Of a stretch of DNA of 64,000 bases, positions 53,787 through 62,376 are shown in pieces. The stretch lies in assembly GCF_030409505.1 (NCBI RefSeq), contig NZ_JAUFPZ010000002.1, forward strand, positions 1,302,001 through 1,366,000, given 5' to 3'. The stretch comes from Zunongwangia endophytica. GTDB lineage: Bacteria > Bacteroidota > Bacteroidia > Flavobacteriales > Flavobacteriaceae. Numbering within the stretch: the first letter of the stretch is position 1; each line of letters opens with the position of its first letter. Under the pieces are notes generated by a model that worked only from the letters and a program-made list of their open reading frames with translations, did no database searches and had not been told where the DNA came from. A program made the translations under genes and the position numbers.

Positions 53787-55697
53787 TTATTTCCATTGAT
53801 CTGTTCTAAATGGTGAAGCGGGTAAATCTTCCTTATTGTATAAATTTGCGTGCTCTGGATTATCGGCCCAGGCATATCTTACCGCAACGGGCTTTTTCAC
53901 ATCTGGACTATAAACAATCACTTTATCGCCATCGATTTTAGCCTTTGCCCAAACAAATTGTTTATCGCTCCCAGCAATTGCAAAACCTTTTAAATCTTCG
54001 TTATTTTTTATTTTTAAGCCGCTGCCTACGTAGTCAAAATGCAGAATAATCATATCATTTTTTATTTCTGAAGAACTATAAATTGGCCCGGAAGGTACTA
54101 CTGAAGCATCTCCATAAGCCACATTTTTTGCTGAAGCGGCCAGGCGATCACTAACTGTTTTTTTATCTAAAGGATGTATATCATTCCATTCCCCAACATC
54201 AATAGCTACAGCCATACCGGTATTGGGTAAATTTAAGGCCTCTTTTTGAGCTTCACGAAGTCTCGCCCAATTGGTATCTATTGGTTTTTCTTTACTTTCC
54301 ATAAAGTTCGCTAGTTGAACAAAGAGAAAAGGAAAGTTAGATGCCTCCTGATGCCAGTTTTCTCGCCAGCTCTCAATCATCTTTGGAAATAATTCACTGT
54401 ATTTTTCAGGTTCACTGGTGTTCGATTCTCCCTGATACCAAATCGCTCCTTTAATAGAATAATTAAGCAAAGGATGAATCATCGCATTGTAAAGACCTGT
54501 AGGTTTCCAACGATAAAAGGTTTGTGGTTGCAATGCCGCTGTTGCTTTTCCTACTTTATATTTCCAGGTTCCTGTAAGATCAATGCTTTTTTCAGAAAAA
54601 TTAATCTGATAAGGTTTATCTTTTACAAATCCGCCTAATCCCCTTTCGCTAATCAATTTTACAGTGATACTATTTTCACCTTCTTGAAGAACATTTTCAG
54701 GAATATGGTATCTTCTTGGTGGATATTGATAGGTAGTGTTCCCCACAAAAGTACCATTTACAAAAACAGAATCGGCATCCACGAGTCTCCCCATCAAAAG
54801 TCCAGCTGGATTTGCAGAAAATTCAGTTGGTAAATCAAATTCTTTACGAAACCATATCACTCCGTTTACCGGTTTTTTCAATAAACCGGGTAATTCGATT
54901 TCTTTCCATTCGCTATCATCAAAATCAGGGCTTTTCCAATTTGATTTTATCCCAAGATCTTCTGTTGTTATTGTGGTGTACCAATTACGAATTTGGTCTT
55001 GATCCAGCCCCTCCAGACTATCAATAACCCCTTCAGGTTTTAGCCTTTTTACTTCAGCAATTGCATCAGGAAAATTTTTAAGTGCTTTTTCGCTCATCCA
55101 TGCCTCGACCGGAGAACCACCAAGACTGGCATCTATTAACCCAATGGGAATTTGGTATTCTTTATTCAGGTTTTTAGCAAAAAAATAAGGAATGGCTGCA
55201 AAATTCTCAATGGTGTTTTGGTTTACCGAAACCCAATTTCCGCCAGAAAGATCATCTAACTGTTCATTAAGATTGTATTCTTTTTGCACCTGAAAATATC
55301 GAATTTCAGCATTATCAGCCGTTTTTATTTCTTCAGGATATTTAGGTGCTACGCGAGACATTGGTAACTCCATATTAGACTGGCCAGAACACAACCAAAC
55401 GTCTCCTACATAGATCGAATCCAATTTAATGCTATTATCGCCTGAAACTTCCATGGTATATGGTCCACCAACCGCAGGATTTTCAAGAAAAACTTCCCAT
55501 TTCCCATTTTCTGCAATGGTTCTATAGCTTTTTTGGTGAAAATTGACATTAATCTGTTCTCCTTCTGAAGCCCATCCCCAAATACGAACATTGCTATTAC
55601 GCTGTAATACCATCCCGTCGCTTACCAGTTTTGGCAAACGAACTTGGGCAAACAGCGTATTGGCAAATAAAAAAATGAAAATATAAAAAAAACGCAT
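53787..55697 (-). CDS. CE20-like / sialate O-acetylesterase-type acetyl xylan esterase
   Basis: A 636-residue secreted protein (signal peptide to about Ala17). It has an N-terminal beta domain, then a SASA/SGNH domain (WLCSGQSNMELPMSR with the nucleophile Ser; GLIDASLGGSPVEAWMS; IKGAIWYQGESNTSEPEKY; NDIHPLDKK with the Asp/His pair). A jelly-roll module (about 255-360, FRKEFDLPTEF...IPENVLQEGENSI) is inserted in the hydrolase. This insertion is the layout of CE20 acetyl xylan esterases found beside glucuronoxylan enzymes. It precedes galM by 85 bases and follows GH43 by three. Deacetylation of xylo-oligosaccharides is the likely role rather than sialate metabolism. Confidence 0.86.
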   Translation of the reverse strand: MRFFYIFIFLFANTLFAQVRLPKLVSDGMVLQRNSNVRIWGWASEGEQINVNFHQKSYRTIAENGKWEVFLENPAVGGPYTMEVSGDNSIKLDSIYVGDVWLCSGQSNMELPMSRVAPKYPEEIKTADNAEIRYFQVQKEYNLNEQLDDLSGGNWVSVNQNTIENFAAIPYFFAKNLNKEYQIPIGLIDASLGGSPVEAWMSEKALKNFPDAIAEVKRLKPEGVIDSLEGLDQDQIRNWYTTITTEDLGIKSNWKSPDFDDSEWKEIELPGLLKKPVNGVIWFRKEFDLPTEFSANPAGLLMGRLVDADSVFVNGTFVGNTTYQYPPRRYHIPENVLQEGENSITVKLISERGLGGFVKDKPYQINFSEKSIDLTGTWKYKVGKATAALQPQTFYRWKPTGLYNAMIHPLLNYSIKGAIWYQGESNTSEPEKYSELFPKMIESWRENWHQEASNFPFLFVQLANFMESKEKPIDTNWARLREAQKEALNLPNTGMAVAIDVGEWNDIHPLDKKTVSDRLAASAKNVAYGDASVVPSGPIYSSSEIKNDMIILHFDYVGSGLKIKNNEDLKGFAIAGSDKQFVWAKAKIDGDKVIVYSPDVKKPVAVRYAWADNPEHANLYNKEDLPASPFRTDQWK

Positions 55698-55700
55698 TGT

Positions 55701-56816
55701 TTAGTTTATTGAATCTTGAACAGCAGCGTTTATGGTTTGGATTGAACCGTCATCATTAAAAGTAAGCTCTGTCATTTTCACACTTCTTAAAAATGTTTTT
55801 CCTTTTGAAAGGGAACTGTCGTGGAAAAATAAATACAATTTCCCATTAAACTTAACAATAGAATGGTGGTTAGTCCAACCTAAAACCGGTTCTAATATCA
55901 CTCCCTGATAAGTAAATGGTCCGTAAGGATTATCTGAAGTTGCATAAACAATTTTATGTGTATCACCCGTTGAATAAGATAAATAATAAGTGTCATCCAT
56001 CTTATGTACCCAGGCTGCTTCAAAAAATCGACGATCGTTATCACCGGTAAGAAGATTATTTCCCTCTTTGTCTAAAATTTGTATTCTTTTTGGCTCTTCA
56101 CTAAATGAAGCCATGTCATCAGCTAATTTTGCAATTCTTGGCTCAATAGCCTTAAGACTATCTGCAGGATATAAGTCTTCATTAGCAAAACTTCCGGTTT
56201 CCCAACGCTGCAGCTGGCCACCCCAAATTCCTCCAAAATACATATAATATTCACCATCGGTATCCTCGAAAACTGCAGGGTCTATGCTAAAAGAACCTTC
56301 AATATAATTAGGCATTGCTTCAAAAGGGCCTTCGGGCTTATCAGCAACTGCTACACCTATTCTAAAAATATCGTCTTTGTCTTTTGCTGGAAAATAGAGA
56401 TAATATTTACCATCCTTCTCTGCAGCATCTGGCGCCCACATTTGGCGTGCTGCCCATTTTACATCGTCTACATCTAACACTACTCCATGATCTGTAACTT
56501 TTCCTCCTGCACTATCCATAGAATACACATGATAGTCTCTCATATTAAAATGGTTTCCAAGATCATCTTCAGGTACTCCAGAATCAAAATCGTGACTTGG
56601 ATAAATATAAATTTTATCATTAAATATATGGGCAGAAGGATCTGCAGTGAAATCTTTAGTTACAAGGGGTTCGGTTTTAATTTTTCTAACTTCATTGGTT
56701 TGTTCTGTTTGGGAAACTTCAGACTTTTCATCTACTTTCTCGTTTTCAGCATTATTTTTACAGGATGTCAAAATTAAAGTGGCTAAAATTGTAGAATACA
56801 AAGAGAGGTTTTTCAT
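55701..56816 (-). CDS. GH43 beta-xylosidase-type lipoprotein
   Basis: A 371-residue lipoprotein (lipobox Cys in LILTSCKNNAE) with an acidic linker and a single GH43 propeller: DFTADPSAHI (base Asp), FSIDPAVF (second Asp) and FFEAAWVH (acid Glu). There is no CBM. It is the first gene of a four-gene run (GH43, CE20-like, galM, GDSL) read away from the lacI-type gene, and shares with it an intergenic region with palindromic operators. This compact form is typical of GH43 subfamily 1 xylosidases that act on short xylo-oligosaccharides, so I infer release of xylose. Confidence 0.87.
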   Translation of the reverse strand: MKNLSLYSTILATLILTSCKNNAENEKVDEKSEVSQTEQTNEVRKIKTEPLVTKDFTADPSAHIFNDKIYIYPSHDFDSGVPEDDLGNHFNMRDYHVYSMDSAGGKVTDHGVVLDVDDVKWAARQMWAPDAAEKDGKYYLYFPAKDKDDIFRIGVAVADKPEGPFEAMPNYIEGSFSIDPAVFEDTDGEYYMYFGGIWGGQLQRWETGSFANEDLYPADSLKAIEPRIAKLADDMASFSEEPKRIQILDKEGNNLLTGDNDRRFFEAAWVHKMDDTYYLSYSTGDTHKIVYATSDNPYGPFTYQGVILEPVLGWTNHHSIVKFNGKLYLFFHDSSLSKGKTFLRSVKMTELTFNDDGSIQTINAAVQDSIN

Positions 56817-56952
56817 ATTTAGTTAGGTTTTAAATTATGAATATAAATATATAAAAATTTACTCAATCGTATGCGTTAAAATAAATCTTAATAAGATACT
56901 GATTATTTGGCATTTAAGTAAGTGCAAAGAATATAAAACATACAATTAAATG

Positions 56953-56964
56953 ACAATCGATTGT
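56953..56964. promoter_or_regulatory. LacI-type operator (perfect palindrome)
   Basis: ACAATCGATTGT is a perfect 12-base palindrome with central CG, the expected form of an operator for the adjacent LacI-family protein. It lies about 140 bases from the GH43 start and 150 from the regulator start. Confidence 0.7.
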
Positions 56965-56990
56965 GTAATATAAAGAAAACACAAATTTGT

Positions 56991-57002
56991 TAAATCGATT
57001 AA
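56991..57002. promoter_or_regulatory. Second LacI-type operator core
   Basis: TAAATCGATTAA contains the palindromic core AATCGATT, 38 bases from the first operator, close to whole helical turns apart. Two sites in one divergent region would allow cooperative binding or looping. Confidence 0.5.
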
Positions 57003-57111
57003 GCCCAAATTGAGCAAAAATTGTATTTTGCGGCGATCTTACATTTTTCTTTTAAAGAAAGTAAAATTAAGCAAAGGTATATTTGAAATACCTGCTGAAA
57101 GAACTAAAATA

Positions 57112-58149
57112 ATGAGCAAAAAGAAAAATAAAGTTGTTACCATTTACGACATCGCCAATCAATTGAACTATTCTCCTAGCACAATTTCCAGAGCACTTAA
57201 AAATCATAAAAGTATAGGAAAAAATACTACGAAAAAAATACAGGAGACTGCTAAACAACTTGGGTATCGTCCCAATTCTTTAGCCGCAAGCCTTAGAAAT
57301 AACAGGAGTAATAATATTGGAATATTAATCGCGAGAATTAACCGACCTTTTATTGCCTCGTTAATTAGCGGTATAGAAAACTCAGCTCGAGCTGCAGGAT
57401 ATAATGTTCTTATTAGCCAGTCTGATGACAATTATAAAAATGAAGTAGCTAATGCTAAAGCTCTTTATGATAGTCGTGTTTGTGGAATTGTAGCCTCACT
57501 TAGTATGGAGACTAAAAATGTTGATCATTTTAAACAGTTTTTAGAACAGGATATTCCCGTTGTTTTTGTAGATCGTGTACCTTCAGATCTTAATAGTTAT
57601 CGGGTAATTATCGATAATTATTCCGCTGCTTATAAAGCTACTGAACATTTGATTCGACAGGGATGTAAAAGAATCGCACATTTTGCAGGATCGCAACATG
57701 TTAATGTTTATAAATTACGAAAAAATGGTTATATCGATGCATTAAAAGCTCACGATATAACTCCTGATAAAGACTTACTGATTTATATGAATACATTGAG
57801 TTTTGAAGAAGGTAAAGACGCGACTTCTAAACTCCTTAATATGAAAAATCCTCCAGACGGTATTTTTTCTTCTAATGATACCGCAGCAGTAAGTGCTATA
57901 ATGCAGGCCAAAGAAAAGGGCATTAAAATCCCTGAAGAATTAGCTGTTATAGGATTTAACGACGATCCTTTAGCCTCTATTGTAGAACCTTCACTTTCAA
58001 CAGTTTCCCATCCTGCTATGAAAATGGGAGAGTTATCTATAAAACGTATTTTAGAACATTCCGATAAAAAAATGGAAAAAGGTGTTTCTGAAATTACAAT
58101 ACTGGATACCGAAGTTATAGTAAGAGCTTCTAGCAAGCGATTAAAATAG
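57112..58149 (+). CDS. LacI-family transcriptional regulator
   Basis: A 345-residue protein from the ATG at 57112 (MSKKKNKVVTIYDIA); the longer frame uses TTG and adds 34 residues before a HTH that normally starts near the N-terminus. The helix-turn-helix is VTIYDIANQLNYSPSTISRAL, followed by a hinge helix in GYRPNSLAASLR and a periplasmic-binding-like sugar domain (NNIGILIARI to the end). It is the only plus-strand gene in the right half and diverges from the GH43-esterase run. Its likely operators are the CG-centred palindromes before itself, GH43 and the third SusC. The effector is probably a xylose- or uronate-derived sugar. Confidence 0.93.
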   Translation: MSKKKNKVVTIYDIANQLNYSPSTISRALKNHKSIGKNTTKKIQETAKQLGYRPNSLAASLRNNRSNNIGILIARINRPFIASLISGIENSARAAGYNVLISQSDDNYKNEVANAKALYDSRVCGIVASLSMETKNVDHFKQFLEQDIPVVFVDRVPSDLNSYRVIIDNYSAAYKATEHLIRQGCKRIAHFAGSQHVNVYKLRKNGYIDALKAHDITPDKDLLIYMNTLSFEEGKDATSKLLNMKNPPDGIFSSNDTAAVSAIMQAKEKGIKIPEELAVIGFNDDPLASIVEPSLSTVSHPAMKMGELSIKRILEHSDKKMEKGVSEITILDTEVIVRASSKRLK

Positions 58150-58188
58150 CCAGATTTCTAAATAAAAAACAGTCCAATAATCTACATT

Positions 58189-59475
58189 TTAAAGACCAAA
58201 TAACTCGGGTAACCACAAGCTTAACTTCGGGAATAAAATCACTAGCGCTAAAGAGATTAACATCCCTACAAACAAGGGCATCAAAGGCTTAATCACTTTT
58301 TTGATACTGGTATTGGCCACTCCTACCCCTATAAATAAAACCGATCCTACCGGTGGCGTACATAAGCCAATACATAAATTTAATACCATAATTACCCCAA
58401 AATGAACCGGATCTATTCCTAACGCTGCCACTACCGGTAAAAAAATAGGTGTAAAAATTAAAACAGCGGGTGTCATGTCCATAAAAATCCCTATCACCAG
58501 TAGAATCAAATTAATCATAATCATCACTACAATGGGATTATCACTATATCCTAATAATGCTGAAGTTACCTGCTCTGGAATATCTGCATAAGACATTACC
58601 CAAGACATGGCTATACTCAAAGCAATAAGGATCATGACCAATGCAATGGTTTCGGCTGATTTTATTAATATTCCTTTTAATTTATCTAAACTTAATTCCT
58701 TATAGATCAAACCAAGAATTAAACAATAAACCACCGCTACAGAAGAGGCTTCCGTTGCCGTAAAAATCCCACCAACTATTCCGCCTATAATCACTAACAA
58801 TAACATCAAACTTGGCAAGGCATCCAAAAAACTTTTTAATACCTCACTAACCGAAGCGCGTTTAGCGGTAGGAAAACCTTTTCGTTTTGCCCAAATTAAA
58901 GCAATGATCATCAAGATCAAACCCGTTAAAATCCCAGGAATATAACCTGCTAAAAATAATGCTCCTATGCTCACTCCTCCACTGGCTAAAGAATAGATTA
59001 TAAAAATATTACTGGGTGGAATCAATAATCCCGTGGTGGCTGAGGTTACATTTACGGCCACACCATATTCTTTGGTATATCCTTCTTCTTCCATTTTAGA
59101 ACTCATAAAACTTCCAATTGCTGCCGCAGCTGCACCGGCTGAACCAGCAATAGCGCCAAACAGCATGGCCGCTACAATATTAACATGAGCCAAACCGCCA
59201 GGTAAACTACCAACTAATGACTTTGCAAAAACAATGAGACGCTTAGCAATCCCACCGCTATTCATTAAGTGACCTGCCAAAATAAAAAACGGAATAGCTA
59301 ATAATGAAAAACTATCCAAACCAGTAACCATACGCTGGGCTATAGTAGCCACTGCGGGCAAAGAATCAATACTAAAAAGCAGAGTTATTAAAGAGGCAAT
59401 ACCTATACTCCAGGCAACAGGAACTCTTATGCCTACGAGAATAATAAAACTAAGAGCAAGTATAAATATTTCCAT
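58189..59475 (-). CDS. TRAP transporter large permease subunit (DctM type)
   Basis: A 428-residue very hydrophobic protein with about 12 membrane segments and the DctM family pattern (FFILAGHLMNSGGIAKRL, GAIAGSAGAAAAAIGSFM, LIPPSNIFIIYSLASGG, LCTPPVGSVLFIGVGVA). It forms the sodium-driven transport channel for a carboxylate-bearing substrate together with the small subunit two bases upstream and the binding protein. TRAP systems are not common in Bacteroidota polysaccharide loci. Next to uronate isomerase and a GH3, the likely substrate is glucuronate, methyl-glucuronate or a short aldouronic acid. It converges with the lacI-type gene, 39 bases apart. Confidence 0.93.
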   Translation of the reverse strand: MEIFILALSFIILVGIRVPVAWSIGIASLITLLFSIDSLPAVATIAQRMVTGLDSFSLLAIPFFILAGHLMNSGGIAKRLIVFAKSLVGSLPGGLAHVNIVAAMLFGAIAGSAGAAAAAIGSFMSSKMEEEGYTKEYGVAVNVTSATTGLLIPPSNIFIIYSLASGGVSIGALFLAGYIPGILTGLILMIIALIWAKRKGFPTAKRASVSEVLKSFLDALPSLMLLLVIIGGIVGGIFTATEASSVAVVYCLILGLIYKELSLDKLKGILIKSAETIALVMILIALSIAMSWVMSYADIPEQVTSALLGYSDNPIVVMIMINLILLVIGIFMDMTPAVLIFTPIFLPVVAALGIDPVHFGVIMVLNLCIGLCTPPVGSVLFIGVGVANTSIKKVIKPLMPLFVGMLISLALVILFPKLSLWLPELFGL

Positions 59476-59477
59476 TC

Positions 59478-59936
59478 TTATCGTTTTAAATCTTTAATTA
59501 GAAAACCTATCCGGTAAAAAAGTATGCAAAAGCCTGTGATTGGCAAGATAAGATAGATATATCCCATAGGAATTTCTAAAGCTGCTGAGGTTTGCCAAAG
59601 TTTAAAAGAAACATAGATATATCGCAGACCACCTACTATAAAAATAGCGAACACAAATAAAACAATCAGCAAACTAACGGTTACATCCATAAGCTTACAG
59701 TATTTCTTAATCATCTTCTCAGGCCATAAATCAATAATAATATGTCCCTTTCTTCCTGAAACATAAGCCGCGCCTAACATGCTTACCCAAATGAGAAGAA
59801 ACCTAGCAAGTTCTTCAGTCCATGAACTTGGGCTATCCATTATATAACGCGCGCCTACTCCCCATAAAACAGTAATAAGCATTGCGCTTAATAATACAAC
59901 AATGATCCAGCCCAGATAAAAATCAAGTTTCTTCAT
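59478..59936 (-). CDS. TRAP transporter small permease subunit (DctQ type)
   Basis: A 152-residue membrane protein with four predicted helices (near 10-30, 45-63, 85-108 and 122-144) and the family pattern WTEELARFLLIWVSMLGAAYVSGRKGHI. It overlaps the binding-protein gene by four bases and ends two bases before the large permease, so the three TRAP genes form one translationally coupled unit. Confidence 0.92.
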   Translation of the reverse strand: MKKLDFYLGWIIVVLLSAMLITVLWGVGARYIMDSPSSWTEELARFLLIWVSMLGAAYVSGRKGHIIIDLWPEKMIKKYCKLMDVTVSLLIVLFVFAIFIVGGLRYIYVSFKLWQTSAALEIPMGYIYLILPITGFCILFYRIGFLIKDLKR

Positions 59937-60910
59937 GGTTGTATCTCTTTTATTTCCTGGATTAATTCATACAAATCGGGATCTTCAGATTGCAGATCGG
60001 TAATAATCTGCTTACTTTCTTTTTTGAATACTTTAATATCCGGTCGAGTAACTTTCACTCCTGCCTCGGTGACAGCTTCAAGAGATTCTTTTTCGGCTAT
60101 TTCCCATAATTTGCGCTGTTCAAGCGCTGCTTCCTGGGCGCTTATGCTAAGTACCTGCTTTTCTTCTTCAGACAATTCTGAATAAATGATCGAGCTCATG
60201 ACCACAATATCAGGCAACGAACTATGTTCGTCCAGACATAAATTCTTACAAATTTCGTAATGCTTGGAAGAGTAAAAACTAGGTAAATTATTTTCAGCTG
60301 CGTCAACAACTCCCTGCTGTAAAGAAGTATACAGTTCTCCCCAAGAAACCGGCGTTGGTGATCCTCCAAGAGCACTAACCAGCTTAATGGCTGTTGGACT
60401 TTGCATTACCCTCACTTTTAATCCTTTTAAGTCTGAAGGTACTGTAATTGGAGTATCCTTGGTATAAAAGCTACGGCTACCAGCATCAAAATAAGTTAAT
60501 CCATGCAACCAGTATTTTTCCCCATCAGCCAAAAGCTCTTTTCCTAAATCACTATCGTATAAAGCATAACGTTGTTCTTTTGATTCAAACAAATAAGGAT
60601 AGCCAAAAACCTTCAATTTTGGGGAAAAATTTTCCATGACTGCTGAAGAAACTTTTGTCATGGCTAGACTTCCCAATTGCAGTAATTCTAAACATTCACG
60701 CTCTGATCCTAACTGACTACTGGAATAAATCTTTATTTTCATTTTGCCTTCGGAATGAAAAGCCACTCTTTCAGCAAAATATTGCATTGCTTTATGCACC
60801 GGATGATTATTACTTAGACTATGTGCGAGCTTTAATTCTTTTACTGAAGAATTTACATTACATCCCAATAGGAATAACAATCCGAAAACAAAAAACAATC
60901 GTTTAATCAT
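59933..60910 (-). CDS. TRAP transporter substrate-binding protein (DctP type), predicted lipoprotein
   Basis: A 325-residue protein of the DctP/SiaP family (ELKLAHSLSNNHPVHKAM; SSSQLGSERECLELLQLGSLAM; DLKGLKVRVMQSP with the Arg that clamps the substrate carboxylate; ELYTSLQQGVVDAAEN). The N-terminus ends in LLGCNVNSS, a lipobox with Cys17, so it is probably lipid-anchored rather than free in the periplasm, unlike most Gram-negative TRAP binding proteins. It delivers a uronate-type ligand to the two permease subunits encoded downstream. Confidence 0.92.
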   Translation of the reverse strand: MIKRLFFVFGLLFLLGCNVNSSVKELKLAHSLSNNHPVHKAMQYFAERVAFHSEGKMKIKIYSSSQLGSERECLELLQLGSLAMTKVSSAVMENFSPKLKVFGYPYLFESKEQRYALYDSDLGKELLADGEKYWLHGLTYFDAGSRSFYTKDTPITVPSDLKGLKVRVMQSPTAIKLVSALGGSPTPVSWGELYTSLQQGVVDAAENNLPSFYSSKHYEICKNLCLDEHSSLPDIVVMSSIIYSELSEEEKQVLSISAQEAALEQRKLWEIAEKESLEAVTEAGVKVTRPDIKVFKKESKQIITDLQSEDPDLYELIQEIKEIQP

Positions 60911-60974
60911 AACTGTAATGACTTCGTTTTATAACTGAATAAAGGACTATCAAATGATTTTATAATTTTCATCT

Positions 60975-62372
60975 TTAAAATTTAAAATAGTCATTGGCAT
61001 TTCCGTAGCAAATATTGGCAATGGTTGTTCCTACGAGTTCCTTGTCTTGTGGTAATTCTCCTGAAGCCATTTCTTTGCCAAAGAGGTTACATAACCCCCT
61101 TCTAAAATATTCGTGTCGTGGGAACGAAAGGAAACTTCTAGAATCGGTTAACATTCCAATAAAACAGCTAATTAAGCCCATATTAGAAAGGGCATTCATT
61201 TGCTTTTCCATTCCGTCCTTCTGGTCTAAGAACCACCAACCCGAGCCCCACTGTACTTTTCCTTTTACACTACCATCGTTAAAGTTACCAATCATTGTGG
61301 CGAATACTTCATTATCGGCAGGATTTAGGTTATATAAAATGGTTTTGGTTAATTTATCTTTTCCGTCTAAAGTATTTAAAAACTGAGATAGTTTTTCAGC
61401 TTGACTGTAATCGCCTATAGAATCCCAACCGGTATCGTGGCCTAATTGCGCTAACATCCGCTTATTATTGTTACGAAGCGCTCCTAAATGGAACTGTTGC
61501 ACCCAACCAAATTCATGGTAAGTCTCGCATAAAAACAGTAAAATTGCGGTTTTGAATTTTTCAGCTTCCGTGGCGGAAATTTCTTTTCTGGAAAGCTTGC
61601 TTTTAAAGATCGCATTGATTTCGGATTCGGTAAATGCGCTATAACTCAAAGAGCTTAAGCCATGATCACATAATTTGCAGCCGTTTTCATCAAAATACTC
61701 GATACGTTTTAGTAAAGCATCTTTTAAATCCTGAAAGTTCTGAATATCGATTTTGGCGGTTTTGCTGAGTTCTTCTAGATAATCAGTATAACCTTCGGCA
61801 TCAATTAAAACCGATTTATCAGGACGAAAAGCGGTACTTACTTTAATTCCAATATTTTGTTGCTTGATACTTTGATGATGTTTTAAATCGTCGGTAGGAT
61901 CTTCTGTGGTGCAAAGCGTTTCCACATTCATTTGCTTTAACAGTCCTCTACACGAATTTTCTTTTTGCTGCAATTGTGCATTTACATTCTCGTAAATAGC
62001 ACAAGCATTGTTTTCGTTCAGCAATTCATCAATCCCGAAATAACGTTTTAATTCTAAATGTGTCCAGTGATATAGTGGATTCCGAAGCGTATACGGAACG
62101 GTTTTCCCCCAAGCTTCAAACCTTTGCTGATCGCTGGCATCGCCGGTAATATATTTTTCATTTACTCCCAATGCTCGCATCGCTCGCCATTTGTAATGAT
62201 CGCCGCTAAGCCATACTTGAGAGATATTCTCGAATTGTGTATCGGCTGCTATTTGCGAAGGAGATAAATGGTTATGGTAATCTATTATAGGTTGGTTTTT
62301 GGCATACTCATGATATAACTCCTCAGCATACGTATTACTCAACAAAAAATTATCGGTGATAAAAGTTTTCAT
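60975..62372 (-). CDS. uxaC: Uronate isomerase
   Basis: A 465-residue cytoplasmic enzyme of the amidohydrolase-like uronate isomerase family, normal in length. DYHNHLSP near the N-terminus gives the metal-binding His pair, TTEDPTDDL and a distal GHDTGWDSIGDY region are further family marks, and the protein has no signal peptide. It converts D-glucuronate to D-fructuronate (and galacturonate to tagaturonate), the first step of hexuronate breakdown. It starts four bases after the GH3 stop and precedes the TRAP genes by 64 bases, so uptake and isomerisation of xylan-derived uronic acid appear coexpressed. Later steps (UxuA/UxuB, KdgK/KdgA) are not in the window. Confidence 0.96.
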   Translation of the reverse strand: MKTFITDNFLLSNTYAEELYHEYAKNQPIIDYHNHLSPSQIAADTQFENISQVWLSGDHYKWRAMRALGVNEKYITGDASDQQRFEAWGKTVPYTLRNPLYHWTHLELKRYFGIDELLNENNACAIYENVNAQLQQKENSCRGLLKQMNVETLCTTEDPTDDLKHHQSIKQQNIGIKVSTAFRPDKSVLIDAEGYTDYLEELSKTAKIDIQNFQDLKDALLKRIEYFDENGCKLCDHGLSSLSYSAFTESEINAIFKSKLSRKEISATEAEKFKTAILLFLCETYHEFGWVQQFHLGALRNNNKRMLAQLGHDTGWDSIGDYSQAEKLSQFLNTLDGKDKLTKTILYNLNPADNEVFATMIGNFNDGSVKGKVQWGSGWWFLDQKDGMEKQMNALSNMGLISCFIGMLTDSRSFLSFPRHEYFRRGLCNLFGKEMASGELPQDKELVGTTIANICYGNANDYFKF

Positions 62373-62376
62373 AGTC

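Larger units (their letters stand above)
56817..57111. promoter_or_regulatory. Divergent promoter region between GH43 and the lacI-type gene
   Basis: This 295-base region drives transcription both ways. It holds a perfect palindrome at 56953-56964, a second core at 56991-57002 and a single CAATCG half-site near 56864. No further gene is seen; the TTG at 57010 opens a frame into the regulator but is not a convincing start. Confidence 0.65.

Noticed and set aside
53787..55697. Sialic acid metabolism role for the SASA-domain protein
   Set aside because: No other sialic acid gene is nearby, and the inserted jelly-roll plus xylan context fits a CE20-like xylan deacetylase better.
57010..57111. 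Longer LacI-type protein from a TTG
   Set aside because: LacI proteins start a few residues before the helix-turn-helix; the ATG at 57112 gives normal length, and the extra part overlaps the operator region.
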